Notes: a model not told the origin generated them from the letters alone. A stretch of DNA of 46,138 nucleotides from Streptomyces sp. yr375 (GCF_900110755.1 NZ_FOFF01000062.1:1-46138), one strand, 5' to 3'. Counted from the stretch's first letter, positions 31,406 through 41,550 are shown. Numbers and translations: made by a program.

Positions 31406-33538
31406 TCAGCCGAGCCGTACCGGCTTCTCCGGGCGTATGCCCAGCTCCACGAGCCAGGTGCGCAGGGGGACCGCGTCGCCGTCCTCGACGAGGCTGAGGA
31501 CGCGGGGGGTCAGGTCGGCCACACGCTCGCCGTCGACCAGGAGCGTCGGACCGTCGAGCCAGTCGAGGCCCGGGGTCGCGCCGACGGTGTCCATCGCGGC
31601 GCAGCAGACCATCGCCGTGACGTGATCGGCGAGCAACTCGCGGTCGGTGCGCGGGGGTTGGAGAGGGAAGAGGGGCAGCGCGCCGTCGTCCCAGAGGGCC
31701 GCGTCGGGGCCCTGGCCGGGGGGCGGGGGGCCGCCTGGAGCGGGGGGCGCGGCGGCTGCGGCGGCCGCCTCTTCCCGACCGACCTCGACACCCAGCCGAG
31801 CGGCCAGGGCGGCGCTGCGGGGGTTGGGGGGTGGGGGGTCGTCGGGGTCGAGGGGGGCAAAGTCTTCGAGGCCGGGGGGCGGGGTCGGGGTGGCAACCGG
31901 AGAGTCCTCCGCAACGCCGGAGCCATCCGCAGCGTGGTGCCTGTCCGGCGCGGGGGACCTGTCCGGCGCGGGGGACCTGTCCGGCGCTGGGGACCTGTCC
32001 GGCGCTGGAGAGTCGTCCGCCATGGGGGAGCCGCCCGGCGTGTGGGAACTGGCCGCGACGTCGGAGTCCTGCGCGCCGTCGGAGTCCTGCGCGCCGTCAG
32101 AGTCGTCCACCGCCCGGGGCGTGCCCGGTGCGTCGGAGCTGACCGGCGCGTGGGAGCTGGCCGGCGTGCGGGGGGCGACCGTGGCGGCGGAGTGTTCCGG
32201 GGTGTGGGAGTCGTCTGGTGGCTGGGGTCTGTTGGTGAGGTGGTCCAGGACTCGGGCCAGGGTGGGGGCGCCGGGGTGGGTGGGGGTGGCCGTGGGGTCG
32301 GGGGTGGGGCGGCGGACGCCGAGGGTGTCCAGGGCGCGGTGGAGGCGGGCCGCGTCGGTGCGCCACTTGCGGTCGACGACCTCCTCCGGGTAGTCCGCCC
32401 AGGCCACCGGCGACCAGTCCGGGCCGGGCTCGGCGGGGCCGCCGTGGAAGAGGCGGGCGGCGAGCAGTGAGGCGGCCTCGTCGATGGCGCCGGGCTCTTC
32501 GAGCAGGTCACAGGCGGGGCGCTCGCCGAGACGGGAGGCGAAGCCCTCGGCCAGCCGGTCGCGCCGGGACAGTTCGGTGAGGGCGGCGACGACTCCCGCG
32601 TCCAGCCGGGAGGGCCAGCGGCCCATCCGCCAGGCGGGCAGCGCCACGCGCGTCAGGAGCCGGTCCCAGCCCGCGTACGCCAGGCCCACCTGCTCCTGGG
32701 CGACGATCCGCAGCCCGTAATCCACAGCCTGTGCGCGCTCGGCCGCCGCGGCTGCCACGCCCCGCTCCATCTCGCCCACGTGCACCTGGCAGCCGCGCAG
32801 CATCAGCCGCGCGACCCAGCCGATGCCCGAGCAGACCGGGCGCAGGGCGGGATACCGGTTGCCGCGGTGGGCGCAGTCGGCCACCGCGGCGTCCAGCCCG
32901 CGCACGAAGCGCCGGGCCGCCGCTATGTCGGGGTGCGCGGAGGGCCCCGTACCGGCGACGACCGGCGCGAGGACGGCGCGCAGCTCGCCGACGCGCATCC
33001 ACCACAGGAACGGGGAGCCGATGACGAGGACGGGCGCCGCCGCCGTACGACGGTGGAGGGGGCCGGGGCCGTGCGAGCCGCCCGCGCCGGCTATCTCGTC
33101 CCCGGCGCGGGGCGGGGGCGGGCTGTGCGACGGGTGGGTGCGGTCCTCCAGCCAACTGTCGCAGTCCGGGGTGAGCGCTATCGCGGAGGGCGCCGGGACG
33201 TCGAGGCGGTCGGCGAGGTCGCGGACCAGCCGGTACAGGTCGGGGGCCGCCGCCTCGGCGATCGTGACCGTGGGACTGACGGCCGGCCGGGCCCGGGCCA
33301 CGACCAGGGCGACGACAGCGGCGGCGAGCAGTACGACGATCGCGACCACGGACGCCGTCCAGCGCGCGGCGTCCCAGCCCGGGCCCACGAGGTGCCCGGT
33401 GGAACCGCCCGCGAGCAGGATCACGGCGACGGCCGCCGGCAGCAGCGCGACGGCGAACGCCCGGCTGCGCACCCGCAGCACGGCGAGCGCCCGGGCACGC
33501 GCGGCCTGCGCGCCCATCTCCACACCCATACCGGTCAC
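31406..33538 (-). CDS. membrane protein resembling a degenerate M48 peptidase
   Basis: A 710-residue protein with two N-terminal transmembrane helices (about 26-44 and 62-83). The next part follows the layout of membrane M48 metallopeptidases: LYRLVRDLADRLDVPAPSAIALT, then VLVIGSPFLWWMRVGELRAVLA. Where HELGH should follow LRAVLA, it reads PVVAG (192-196), and the later ExxA/D ligand site is also absent. It is therefore probably catalytically dead, an inference from motif alignment by eye. A large Pro/Ser/Asp-rich insert has repeats (SPAPDR four times), before a conserved C-terminal block ending PEKPVRLG. The GTG at 33538 follows GAGG. Confidence 0.75.
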   Translation of the reverse strand: MTGMGVEMGAQAARARALAVLRVRSRAFAVALLPAAVAVILLAGGSTGHLVGPGWDAARWTASVVAIVVLLAAAVVALVVARARPAVSPTVTIAEAAAPDLYRLVRDLADRLDVPAPSAIALTPDCDSWLEDRTHPSHSPPPPRAGDEIAGAGGSHGPGPLHRRTAAAPVLVIGSPFLWWMRVGELRAVLAPVVAGTGPSAHPDIAAARRFVRGLDAAVADCAHRGNRYPALRPVCSGIGWVARLMLRGCQVHVGEMERGVAAAAAERAQAVDYGLRIVAQEQVGLAYAGWDRLLTRVALPAWRMGRWPSRLDAGVVAALTELSRRDRLAEGFASRLGERPACDLLEEPGAIDEAASLLAARLFHGGPAEPGPDWSPVAWADYPEEVVDRKWRTDAARLHRALDTLGVRRPTPDPTATPTHPGAPTLARVLDHLTNRPQPPDDSHTPEHSAATVAPRTPASSHAPVSSDAPGTPRAVDDSDGAQDSDGAQDSDVAASSHTPGGSPMADDSPAPDRSPAPDRSPAPDRSPAPDRHHAADGSGVAEDSPVATPTPPPGLEDFAPLDPDDPPPPNPRSAALAARLGVEVGREEAAAAAAAPPAPGGPPPPGQGPDAALWDDGALPLFPLQPPRTDRELLADHVTAMVCCAAMDTVGATPGLDWLDGPTLLVDGERVADLTPRVLSLVEDGDAVPLRTWLVELGIRPEKPVRLG
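31941..32012 (-). repeat. four 18-bp tandem repeats inside the M48-like gene
   Basis: Units at 31941, 31959, 31977 and 31995 (CTGTCCGGCGCGGGGGAC and close variants) encode SPAPDR four times in a row. A second 18-bp repeat lies near 32059-32100 (DSDGAQ). Likely slippage-prone. Confidence 0.85.
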
Positions 33539-33774
33539 GACCGGACCTCACCCCCTCCCTGCAGTCCTGTTTCCCCCGGCTGTCTTCGCAGTGCTCACTC
33601 CCCCACTGTGGCACCGACCACTGACATCGCAATGCCGGTGGGCCAAGTGCCGGAACGAGTACCGGAACGCTTGCGCCGCACCCTAGTTGGCGCTCCGGCC
33701 CCCGTCAGCCGGATAGCGCAGCGCTCACTCGATGGAATGGCCTTGGGGAGAGGTGGATGACAGTGGGCAACGAT
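33539..33774. other. intergenic region upstream of the M48-like gene
   Basis: No gene is seen. It should contain the promoter of the leftward M48-like gene. The only repeat noted is CCGGAACG twice, 12 bp apart, near 33653-33672. Confidence 0.5.
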
Positions 33775-33829
33775 CAGGCCCCGGGTTTCATGGGTCCGCC
33801 GTGCGGAATTCCATGAGGCCCGGGGCCTG
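33775..33829. terminator. long hairpin terminator downstream of purD
   Basis: CAGGCCCCGGGTTTCATGG (33775-33793) pairs with 33811-33829 over 19 positions, with only a TT/GG step that is wobble-paired on one strand. The 17-nt loop holds a further TCCGC/GCGGA stem. It lies about 50 bp after the purD stop. Confidence 0.7.
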
Positions 33830-33877
33830 GTAGATGTCTCTGCTGAGCTGCCTGTGAGCTGCCCGCCGCGACGCGGG

Positions 33878-35131
<1,254 letters not shown>

Positions 35132-35227
35132 GGGGGTCAGCCTAACGGGCGGGGGCGGGGCGGTTTGTGCGGGCTTCCGAAGGGTGGGGGCGGGAGGTGT
35201 TGTGCGTTCCTCCAAAGGAGCCGAACG

Positions 35228-35265
<38 letters not shown>

Positions 35266-35288
35266 TGCGACGCGTGCACTGTTCTTCG

Positions 35289-37694
35289 CTATTCGTTGGT
35301 GAACTCCTCCATCACTGTCGCTCCCAGTTCGCGCACGATCAGTTCGTAGCCCGAGAGGGCCGACTCGTTGAGGTCCGGGTCGTCGTCCTCGGGGGTGTCG
35401 TCCTCGGGGGACACCGGGTCCGGGGCGGGGGCGGGGGCGGGGGCCGTCATGGGGGCGGGGGCCGAGGCCTGCGCGGACATGGACGTGGGGGCGGGGGCGT
35501 GCTGGGTGGGGGTGGTCGGAGCGGGGTGCGCCGGGGGCGTCGCCGGGTACGAGGGGGACGTCGTACCGCCACCGCCGTAACCACCGGAGCCGCCGGAACC
35601 ACCGGGATTGCCGTAGCCGCCGGGGTTTCCGTAGCCGCCGCCGGTGCCGCCGCCACCGCCGAAGCCGCCGGTCGACGGGGGGGACGAGCCGCCGGACGGG
35701 TCGATGACCGCGTCGATCTTCCACTGCACGCTGAACTGCTCGGCCAGCGCCTGTCGCAGCACTTCCTCGCTGCCGCTGCTCGCGAAGTTGTCGCGGGCGC
35801 CGGCGCTGGCGAAGCCGAGCTGGAGGGTCGTCCCGTCGAAACCGGCCACGTGGGCGTTCTGGCTGAGCAGGATCCAGGTGAAGCGGCGGCGGTTCTTGAC
35901 CGCGTCCAGGATGTTCGGCCAGAGCATGCGGGGGTCGAGGCCGCCGGACGGGGGCGCGTACCCACCCCCGGCGGGAGCCGCAGCGGGTGCGGGAGTCGCG
36001 GGTGCGGTTGAGGCCGCGGGGCCGGTCTGGGCGGCGGGTGGCGTCGGCGGGCGTCCGCCGCCGCCTGCGGGCGCGGCGGTCGGCCAGCCGCCGGGCCGCC
36101 GGCCGCTGCCCGCCACGGTGGGGGTGGGCCAGGCGCCGGGGGCGGGGCCCTCGTCGACGGGCGGGGGAGCGGGTACGGGGTCCGGGGCGGGGGCAGGGGC
36201 GGGAGTGTGTGTCGGGGGGGCCGCGGGCGGAGCGACCGGCGCGGCAGCCGCAGGGGCACCGGCCGGTCCGGGTGCCTGCCCCGGCCCCTGGCCCCGTACC
36301 GCCGCGCGGGCCGCCGCGGCTCCGCCGCCGGGCGGAACGGGCGCGCCCCCGGCCATGGCGGAACCGCCGTGCGCATCCGGCCCGGGCACGTACCCCATGG
36401 CGGGCATGGCGGGCATGGCGGGCATGGCCGGTGCGGCAGGCATCGCGGGTGCGCCCTGCACGGCCCCCGCCCCCGCCCCCGCCCCCTGCCCATGCCCCTG
36501 GCCCTGGCCCTGCATGGCGCCGCCCGCCGAGAAGTTCACGCCGCGCTCGATGCGGTCGAGGCGGGCCATGACGGACCGCTCGTCGCCATAGGCGGCCGGC
36601 AGCATCACGCGCGCGCAGATCAGCTCGAGTTGGAGGCGGGGCGAGGTCGCGCCGCGCATCTCGGTGAGGCCCTCGTTGACGAGGTCGGCGGCACGGCTCA
36701 GCTCGGCGGCGCCGAAGACGCCTGCCTGGGCCTGCATCCGCTCGATGACGTCGGACGGGGCGTCGATGAGCCCCTTCTCGGCCGCGTCGGGGACGGCGGC
36801 GAGGATGACGAGGTCCCGCAGCCGCTCCAGCAGGTCGGCGACGAAGCGGCGCGGGTCGTTGCCCCCCTCGATGATGCGGTCGACGACCTCGAAGGCGGCG
36901 GCGCCGTCACCGGTGGCGAAGGCCTCGACGACGGAGTCGAGCAGTGAGGCCTCGGTGTAGCCGAGCAGGGAGGTGGCCATGGCGTACGTCACACCGTCCT
37001 CGCGGGCGCCGGCGAGGAGCTGGTCCATGACGGACATGGAGTCACGCACGGACCCCGCGCCGGACCGCACGACGAGCGGCAGCACGCCGTCCTCGACGGG
37101 AATGCCCTCCTGCCCGCACACCTCACCGAGGTACTCGCGCAGCGTTCCCGGCGGGACGAGCCGGAACGGGTAGTGGTGGGTCCGCGACCGGATGGTCCCG
37201 ATGACCTTCTCGGGCTCCGTGGTCGCGAAGATGAACTTCAGATGCTCCGGCGGCTCCTCGACGACCTTGAGGAGCGCGTTGAAACCGGCCGACGTGACCA
37301 TGTGGGCCTCGTCGATGATGTAGATCTTGTAGCGGCTTCCTGCGGGGCCGAAGAATGCCTTCTCCCGCAGGTCACGAGCATCGTCCACACCACCATGAGA
37401 GGCGGCGTCGATCTCGATGACGTCGATGGAACCCGGCCCGTTGCGCGCGAGGTCGCGGCAGGACTGGCACTCCCCGCACGGGGTGGGCGTAGGCCCCTGC
37501 TCGCAGTTCAGACACCTGGCCAGGATCCGCGCGCTGGTGGTCTTCCCGCAGCCACGCGGCCCGCTGAACAGGTACGCGTGATTGACCCGGTTGTTCCGCA
37601 GCGCCTGCTGCAGCGGGTCGGTGACATGCTCCTGCCCGATGACCTCGGCGAACGACTCCGGGCGATAGCGGCGGTACAGCGCAAGGGACGACAC
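35289..37694 (-). CDS. dnaX: DNA polymerase III subunits gamma and tau
   Basis: An 801-residue clamp-loader ATPase of the replisome. Walker A is GPRGCGKT (45-52), a zinc site is formed by C64, C73, C76 and C79, Walker B/DEAH is IIDEAH (128-131) and the arginine-finger region SRTHHYPFRL is intact. After about residue 370 comes a very long Ala/Pro/Gly/Met linker, including MPAMPAMPAM repeats. A conserved tau-like domain follows (MLWPNILDAVKNRRRFTWILL...LAEQFSVQWKID), then a second disordered Gly/Pro segment. The acidic C-terminus is LGATVMEEFTNE. GTG at 37694 (VSSLALYRRYRPE) is chosen by family; GTG at 37718 is possible and has a better-placed GGGG. Confidence 0.95.
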   Translation of the reverse strand: MSSLALYRRYRPESFAEVIGQEHVTDPLQQALRNNRVNHAYLFSGPRGCGKTTSARILARCLNCEQGPTPTPCGECQSCRDLARNGPGSIDVIEIDAASHGGVDDARDLREKAFFGPAGSRYKIYIIDEAHMVTSAGFNALLKVVEEPPEHLKFIFATTEPEKVIGTIRSRTHHYPFRLVPPGTLREYLGEVCGQEGIPVEDGVLPLVVRSGAGSVRDSMSVMDQLLAGAREDGVTYAMATSLLGYTEASLLDSVVEAFATGDGAAAFEVVDRIIEGGNDPRRFVADLLERLRDLVILAAVPDAAEKGLIDAPSDVIERMQAQAGVFGAAELSRAADLVNEGLTEMRGATSPRLQLELICARVMLPAAYGDERSVMARLDRIERGVNFSAGGAMQGQGQGHGQGAGAGAGAVQGAPAMPAAPAMPAMPAMPAMGYVPGPDAHGGSAMAGGAPVPPGGGAAAARAAVRGQGPGQAPGPAGAPAAAAPVAPPAAPPTHTPAPAPAPDPVPAPPPVDEGPAPGAWPTPTVAGSGRRPGGWPTAAPAGGGGRPPTPPAAQTGPAASTAPATPAPAAAPAGGGYAPPSGGLDPRMLWPNILDAVKNRRRFTWILLSQNAHVAGFDGTTLQLGFASAGARDNFASSGSEEVLRQALAEQFSVQWKIDAVIDPSGGSSPPSTGGFGGGGGTGGGYGNPGGYGNPGGSGGSGGYGGGGTTSPSYPATPPAHPAPTTPTQHAPAPTSMSAQASAPAPMTAPAPAPAPDPVSPEDDTPEDDDPDLNESALSGYELIVRELGATVMEEFTNE

Positions 37695-37933
37695 GCATAC
37701 GACGATATCGGGCTCCACTGACAGCGAGCCCCGATCGAGTCCCGATCAAGCCCCGCCCGCCTCCCCCACCCCTTCCTCCACCCCTTCCTCCGCCCCCACC
37801 CCAGGCCGACGAACTATGGCAAAGAGTCCCTAAACGTTCACGGGAAGGTATTTCACAGGAAACGCAGAGCCCCCACCATCAACTTGAGATATCAAGTACA
37901 TGGCGCCCCCCAACCCCCCACACAAGGACGCTC

Positions 37934-39733
37934 ATGCCCCTCTATTTCATCCGCCATGGCGAGTCCCAGGCCAACGAGCAGAACCGGTTCGCCGGACGAC
38001 TGGACACCCCCCTCACCGACCTCGGCGTCAGCCAGGCCGAGCAGGCCGCAGAACGGGTCGCCGCGCTGGTCGCGGGCGGCGTACACATCGACGAAGTGCA
38101 CATGTCCACCCTCCAGCGCGCCCGCCAGACGGCCTGGACGATCATCGACCGCCTCCCCGCACCGCCGGACCGGATCACGGTCGACGAGGCCCTGGTGGAG
38201 CGCGACTTCGGCAGCTACAGCGGCCGCAACAAGAGCCTGGTGAAGAAGACCATCGGCTTCGCCGAGTACACCGAGGCGTTCCACTCGCCCACCGGCCGGC
38301 CGCCCGAGGGCGAGAGCTGGCAGGCGATGTACGACCGCATCGCCGCCTACTACCGCGACGTGCTGCTCCCCGCCTCCCGCGCGGGCCGGACCGTCCTGGT
38401 GGTGGCCCACAAGTACATCGTGGAGATGTTCGCGCTGGTCGTCGCCGACGTGCCCCCCGACTCGTACCGCGACTTCAAGATCCCCAACGCCCGCCCGCTC
38501 ACCGAGCAGGACCTGCGCCGCGCGGTCGCCGCACCGGCCGCGGCGGGTCACCTCAACGACCTGGGCGAGATAGTCGAGATCCGCCTCCCGCTGCTGATAG
38601 CCGGGGCGGCCGGAGCGGGGGTGGCGGCCCAGTTGCTCCTGGGCGTGCGCGTGCCCGCGTGGGCGTTCACCGGCGCCCTGACGGCGCTTCTCGCCGTGGG
38701 CACCTTCTTCGCGATGCTGCGCGTGAACCCGCCTGCGCTGCGCGGCCCGCTGGGCAGTCTCCGTACGGCCTGGCCCCTGCTGCTGCCCCGCCTGGCCCTC
38801 GGCCTCGCCCTCCTCTGGGCGGGCCGCTCGGTCCCCCTGGAACTGGCGGGCCTCTTCCTCCTCCTGCCGCCCGCGCTGATCGCGCCCACCCTGTCCCTGC
38901 ACTGGGGCGGCGACTACTTCTTCGCGATACGGCACACCGTGGCGGCCTCGCTGGCGCTGCCCGCGCTGCTGCTGGCGGGCCTGGCCGCCCCGCTGATCCT
39001 GCCCGGCGCCCACGCGGACACCCTGACGGCGCTCGGCCCGGCGCTCATCACGTACGTGGTGGTCCTGGTCACGGCCCTCGTCCTGCCCGGCACCGCGGCC
39101 CAGGCCCTGCGCCACCGCGACCCCATCCGCGCGGGCGCGCTGAGCACCAACTGGAACTGGCTCGGCGGCCTCGCCCTGGTCCCCCTGGCGGCCCTGGCGA
39201 CCTTCGCCCTCACGCCGTCGACGGGCCTCACCCCGGGCCTGCTGACTCCCCTGCTCCTCACGATGACGATCACCGGCGCGGCCCTGGCCGCCCTGCGCCT
39301 GCTGACATCGTTGTTCCTGCGCCTGCGCCCGCACGGCAACGCCCTGGGCAAGGACATGTTCATCACCCAGAACACCCCCAACGTCTTCCTGTGGCTGGCC
39401 ATGACCGCCGTCCTGGCCCCCACCACCGGCCACCACCCGTCGGTGATCGGCCTGGGCGTGGCACTGATCTTCTTCTTCTCGGTCTACATCGACGAACGGG
39501 TGTTCCTCCACAAGCACAGCCGCGAAGCAACCCCGAACACGCCTCTCAACACTCCGGTAGCCGCCGCGCTGGGAGCCCGGCCGACGCCCTTCCCGCACCC
39601 CACCACACCCCTGGCACCCCTCGCCCCCTTCACCACCCCGGGAACGCAAAAGACCCCCCACGCACCCGCCAGAGCCGACCTACCCTTGCTGCCTTCCGGC
39701 CCTGGGGGAGTTCAGTCAGATAGCGCCGCGTGA
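37934..39733 (+). CDS. histidine phosphatase-polytopic membrane protein fusion
   Basis: A 599-residue two-domain protein. Residues 1-205 are a phosphoglycerate-mutase-like histidine phosphatase with the RHGE motif (7-10), the RARQTAW block, Glu89-type VERDFGSYSGRN and the second catalytic His159 in VVAHK. Residues about 215-520 form nine or ten transmembrane helices; stretches such as TLSLHWGGDYFFAIRHTVAASLALPALLLA recall the BASS/bile-acid symporter fold, with low confidence. The tail (about 530-599) is Pro/Thr-rich and disordered. A ribosome binding site (AGGACG) precedes the ATG. The last 29 codons run antisense through the SRP RNA gene, so the true C-terminus deserves checking. It is divergent from dnaX across about 240 bp. 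Confidence 0.82.
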   Translation: MPLYFIRHGESQANEQNRFAGRLDTPLTDLGVSQAEQAAERVAALVAGGVHIDEVHMSTLQRARQTAWTIIDRLPAPPDRITVDEALVERDFGSYSGRNKSLVKKTIGFAEYTEAFHSPTGRPPEGESWQAMYDRIAAYYRDVLLPASRAGRTVLVVAHKYIVEMFALVVADVPPDSYRDFKIPNARPLTEQDLRRAVAAPAAAGHLNDLGEIVEIRLPLLIAGAAGAGVAAQLLLGVRVPAWAFTGALTALLAVGTFFAMLRVNPPALRGPLGSLRTAWPLLLPRLALGLALLWAGRSVPLELAGLFLLLPPALIAPTLSLHWGGDYFFAIRHTVAASLALPALLLAGLAAPLILPGAHADTLTALGPALITYVVVLVTALVLPGTAAQALRHRDPIRAGALSTNWNWLGGLALVPLAALATFALTPSTGLTPGLLTPLLLTMTITGAALAALRLLTSLFLRLRPHGNALGKDMFITQNTPNVFLWLAMTAVLAPTTGHHPSVIGLGVALIFFFSVYIDERVFLHKHSREATPNTPLNTPVAAALGARPTPFPHPTTPLAPLAPFTTPGTQKTPHAPARADLPLLPSGPGGVQSDSAA

Positions 39734-39742
39734 GGGGCTGAC
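39648..39742 (-). ncRNA. ffs: signal recognition particle RNA (small bacterial type)
   Basis: The SRP RNA apical motif reads GGCCGGAAGGCAGCAAGGG on the minus strand (about 39683-39702). The basal stem CCCCTCACGC / GCGTGGGGGG (39728-39737 with 39654-39663) closes the hairpin, and TTTT follows at the 3' end. Ends are approximate. Placement between dnaX-side genes and tRNA-Ser is the usual actinobacterial location. It is transcribed leftward, opposite to and overlapping the phosphatase-fusion gene. Confidence 0.88.
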
Positions 39743-39815
39743 GCCCAGACTACCTGATCCCCGAGGGCCCGAACGAGTTCGCAAGCACCCCCCGCCGTCA
39801 TGTAATGTTCCCAGC

Positions 39816-39903
39816 GGAGGATTCGCCTAGAGGCCTAGGGCGCACGCTTGGAAAGCGTGTTGGGGGCAACCCCTCACGAGTTCGAATCTCGTATCCTCCG
39901 CCA
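39816..39903 (+). tRNA. tRNA-Ser (anticodon GGA), CCA encoded; element attachment site
   Basis: An 85-nt long-variable-arm tRNA plus encoded CCA (39901-39903). Acceptor GGAGGAT pairs with ATCCTCC; the anticodon loop TTGGAAA is on CACGC/GCGTG. Its 3' end abuts the integrase module, so it is the probable integration target. Confidence 0.95.
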
Positions 39904-39921
39904 TTGCTCTCACCGGGCAAT

Positions 39922-39961
39922 ACGTCGAAGGGCCCCACCGCAAGGTGGGGCCCTTCGACGT
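39922..39961 (-). terminator. 18-bp hairpin with GNRA loop after the integrase gene
   Basis: Perfect inverted repeat ACGTCGAAGGGCCCCACC (39922-39939) and its complement (39944-39961), loop GCAA, six bases beyond the integrase stop. It lacks a T tract but is well placed to end integrase or tRNA-Ser transcripts. Confidence 0.7.
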
Positions 39962-39966
39962 TGTCC

Positions 39967-41250
39967 TCAGTCCCCGTTGTCCTGGTTTTTGTCCACAGCG
40001 GGTGTTTCCGGGGGTCCCCAGATGGCTTCGGCGATCTGCCGGGCCACGTCCTTCAGCATCGTGTCCGGCACGTGCAGGTACCGCGCCCTCATGCTGTCGG
40101 AGGTTCCCGGTTCCCATCCCATGATCTGGTCGATGACCCGGGCCGGCACACCGAGCAGCATGAGCACGGTCGCGGCCGTGTGCCGGGCGTCGTGCAGCCG
40201 GCCGTCCCGGACCTCCGCGTCTTCGAGTAGCCGCTTCCAGTCGTGATAGTCCGTGTTCGGGCTCAGCGGGCCACCCAGCAGCTTGGTGAACACGTAGTCC
40301 GACTCGGTCCACAGGTCACCGGCCGCCTTGCACTCTCGCTCTTGCGTCTCGCGGTGTGCACGGAGCATGGCGACCAGTGGGCCCGGCAGGGGCACGGCGC
40401 GGCGGCCCGCTCGGGACTTGGTGTTCTTGGTCTCGCGCCGGACCTGCACCTTGGCCGGGCAGTACCCCGCCTTCCGGCCGCACGGGGAGGCTTCCGGGCA
40501 CCCGTGCTCGTACCGGGGGCGCAGCCGGTTCCGGCGCAGTTTCAGGTACTCATTGGCGAGGTCGACGTCAGACCAGCGCAGTCCGAGCGTCTCGCCCTGT
40601 CGCAGTCCGAGCGCCAGTGCCAGCATCCAACGGGCGCTGTTCCGGCGCTTGTTGGCTTCCAGCAGCAGACACTGCACCTCTTCAACGGAGTAGGGCTCAA
40701 CCTCTGATTCGTCCTCTTCCATCCGTGGCGGCTTCGCCAGAGCGGCGGCGTTCTTCGCCGCGTAGCCGCGCCGTACGGCCTCCCCCAGCGCGGTTCGGGC
40801 GGTGCGGTGAGCCTGGTGAGCCGTACCGGCCTTGCGGGCCCCGTTCGCCTGCATACGGCGATACAGACTCTCCAGATGCTCGGGCTGCAACCGGTCAAGG
40901 CGATGCTTGCCGACACCTGGCACCAGGTGAACACGAACGGCGACCTCATAGCCGTCGTACGTGTTCTCGCTGACAGTCGGCTTGGCGATGTTCTCAACCC
41001 AGTGCAACAACCACTTCTCAACCGTCCACGGCTTGCCGGGCTGACTCGCCGAACCCGCGTCTCGCTGCTTCTCCAGCTTGCGAACTTCCTCAACCAGTTC
41101 CTCGCGCGTCTTGCGCGTCAGGTGCCGACGGTACGGCTCCCCGTTGTCCTTGTAACCCATCGGCACGCGGGCGTGCCAACGCTCGTCTTTCCCGAAGTAG
41201 ATCGCGGATTCGCCGTTGGCGCGGCGGGTGCCCTTCTTCTTCTCTGCCAC
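39967..41250 (-). CDS. int: site-specific tyrosine integrase
   Basis: A 427-residue phage-type integrase that would catalyse recombination between element and tRNA-Ser. The N-terminal arm-binding region has YFGKDERWHARVPMGYKDNGE. The SAM-like core-binding domain is near residues 75-170 (WLLHWVENIAKPTVSENTYDGY). The catalytic domain has Arg217 (LRQGETLGLRW), His353 and Arg356 (HDARHTAA) and the nucleophile Tyr391 (MRARYLHV). An insertion HGCPEASPCGRKAGYC (249-264) carries three cysteines and may bind zinc. The GTG at 41250 has GGAG eight bases upstream. It lies next to its target tRNA, as usual. Confidence 0.95.
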   Translation of the reverse strand: MAEKKKGTRRANGESAIYFGKDERWHARVPMGYKDNGEPYRRHLTRKTREELVEEVRKLEKQRDAGSASQPGKPWTVEKWLLHWVENIAKPTVSENTYDGYEVAVRVHLVPGVGKHRLDRLQPEHLESLYRRMQANGARKAGTAHQAHRTARTALGEAVRRGYAAKNAAALAKPPRMEEDESEVEPYSVEEVQCLLLEANKRRNSARWMLALALGLRQGETLGLRWSDVDLANEYLKLRRNRLRPRYEHGCPEASPCGRKAGYCPAKVQVRRETKNTKSRAGRRAVPLPGPLVAMLRAHRETQERECKAAGDLWTESDYVFTKLLGGPLSPNTDYHDWKRLLEDAEVRDGRLHDARHTAATVLMLLGVPARVIDQIMGWEPGTSDSMRARYLHVPDTMLKDVARQIAEAIWGPPETPAVDKNQDNGD

Positions 41251-41334
41251 AGGCAGAACTCCTGTTCTTGGTCTCGGGATGAGGGCCGAGGCGGCGGGCT
41301 GTTCTGACCGGCAGCGCCGCCGCCCCGGGTGTCG

Positions 41335-41550
41335 TCAAGCGGCGTGTTGGGCTGCGCGCCGGCGGGCGACGTATTCGGCGGGCGCGTCCGCAGGGACGCG
41401 ACGGAGGCGGCCGACGTCGATGGACTCCAGCTCACCGGTGCGGATGAGTGCGAAGCATGTGGTCCGGCCGATACGGAGGCGACGGGCCGCCTCCTCGACG
41501 GTGAGGAGCACGAGGGTGGTGTCGAACGCGTCGACGGGAGCTGTATCCAT
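41335..41550 (-). CDS. xis: excisionase-like MerR/HTH-17 protein
   Basis: A 71-residue protein with one winged helix: LTVEEAARRLRIGRTTCFALIRTGELESIDVGRLRRVP. This is the usual excisionase of actinobacterial elements, acting as the directionality factor for the integrase. The ATG at 41550 follows GGGAG. It lies 84 bp upstream of int on the same strand, probably the same transcript. Confidence 0.88.
   Translation of the reverse strand: MDTAPVDAFDTTLVLLTVEEAARRLRIGRTTCFALIRTGELESIDVGRLRRVPADAPAEYVARRRAAQHAA

Noticed and set aside
29471..32470. 999-codon frame opposite the dimethylformamidase-like and M48-like genes
   Set aside because: It crosses two genes and an intergenic region with no family match; typical high-GC antisense frame.
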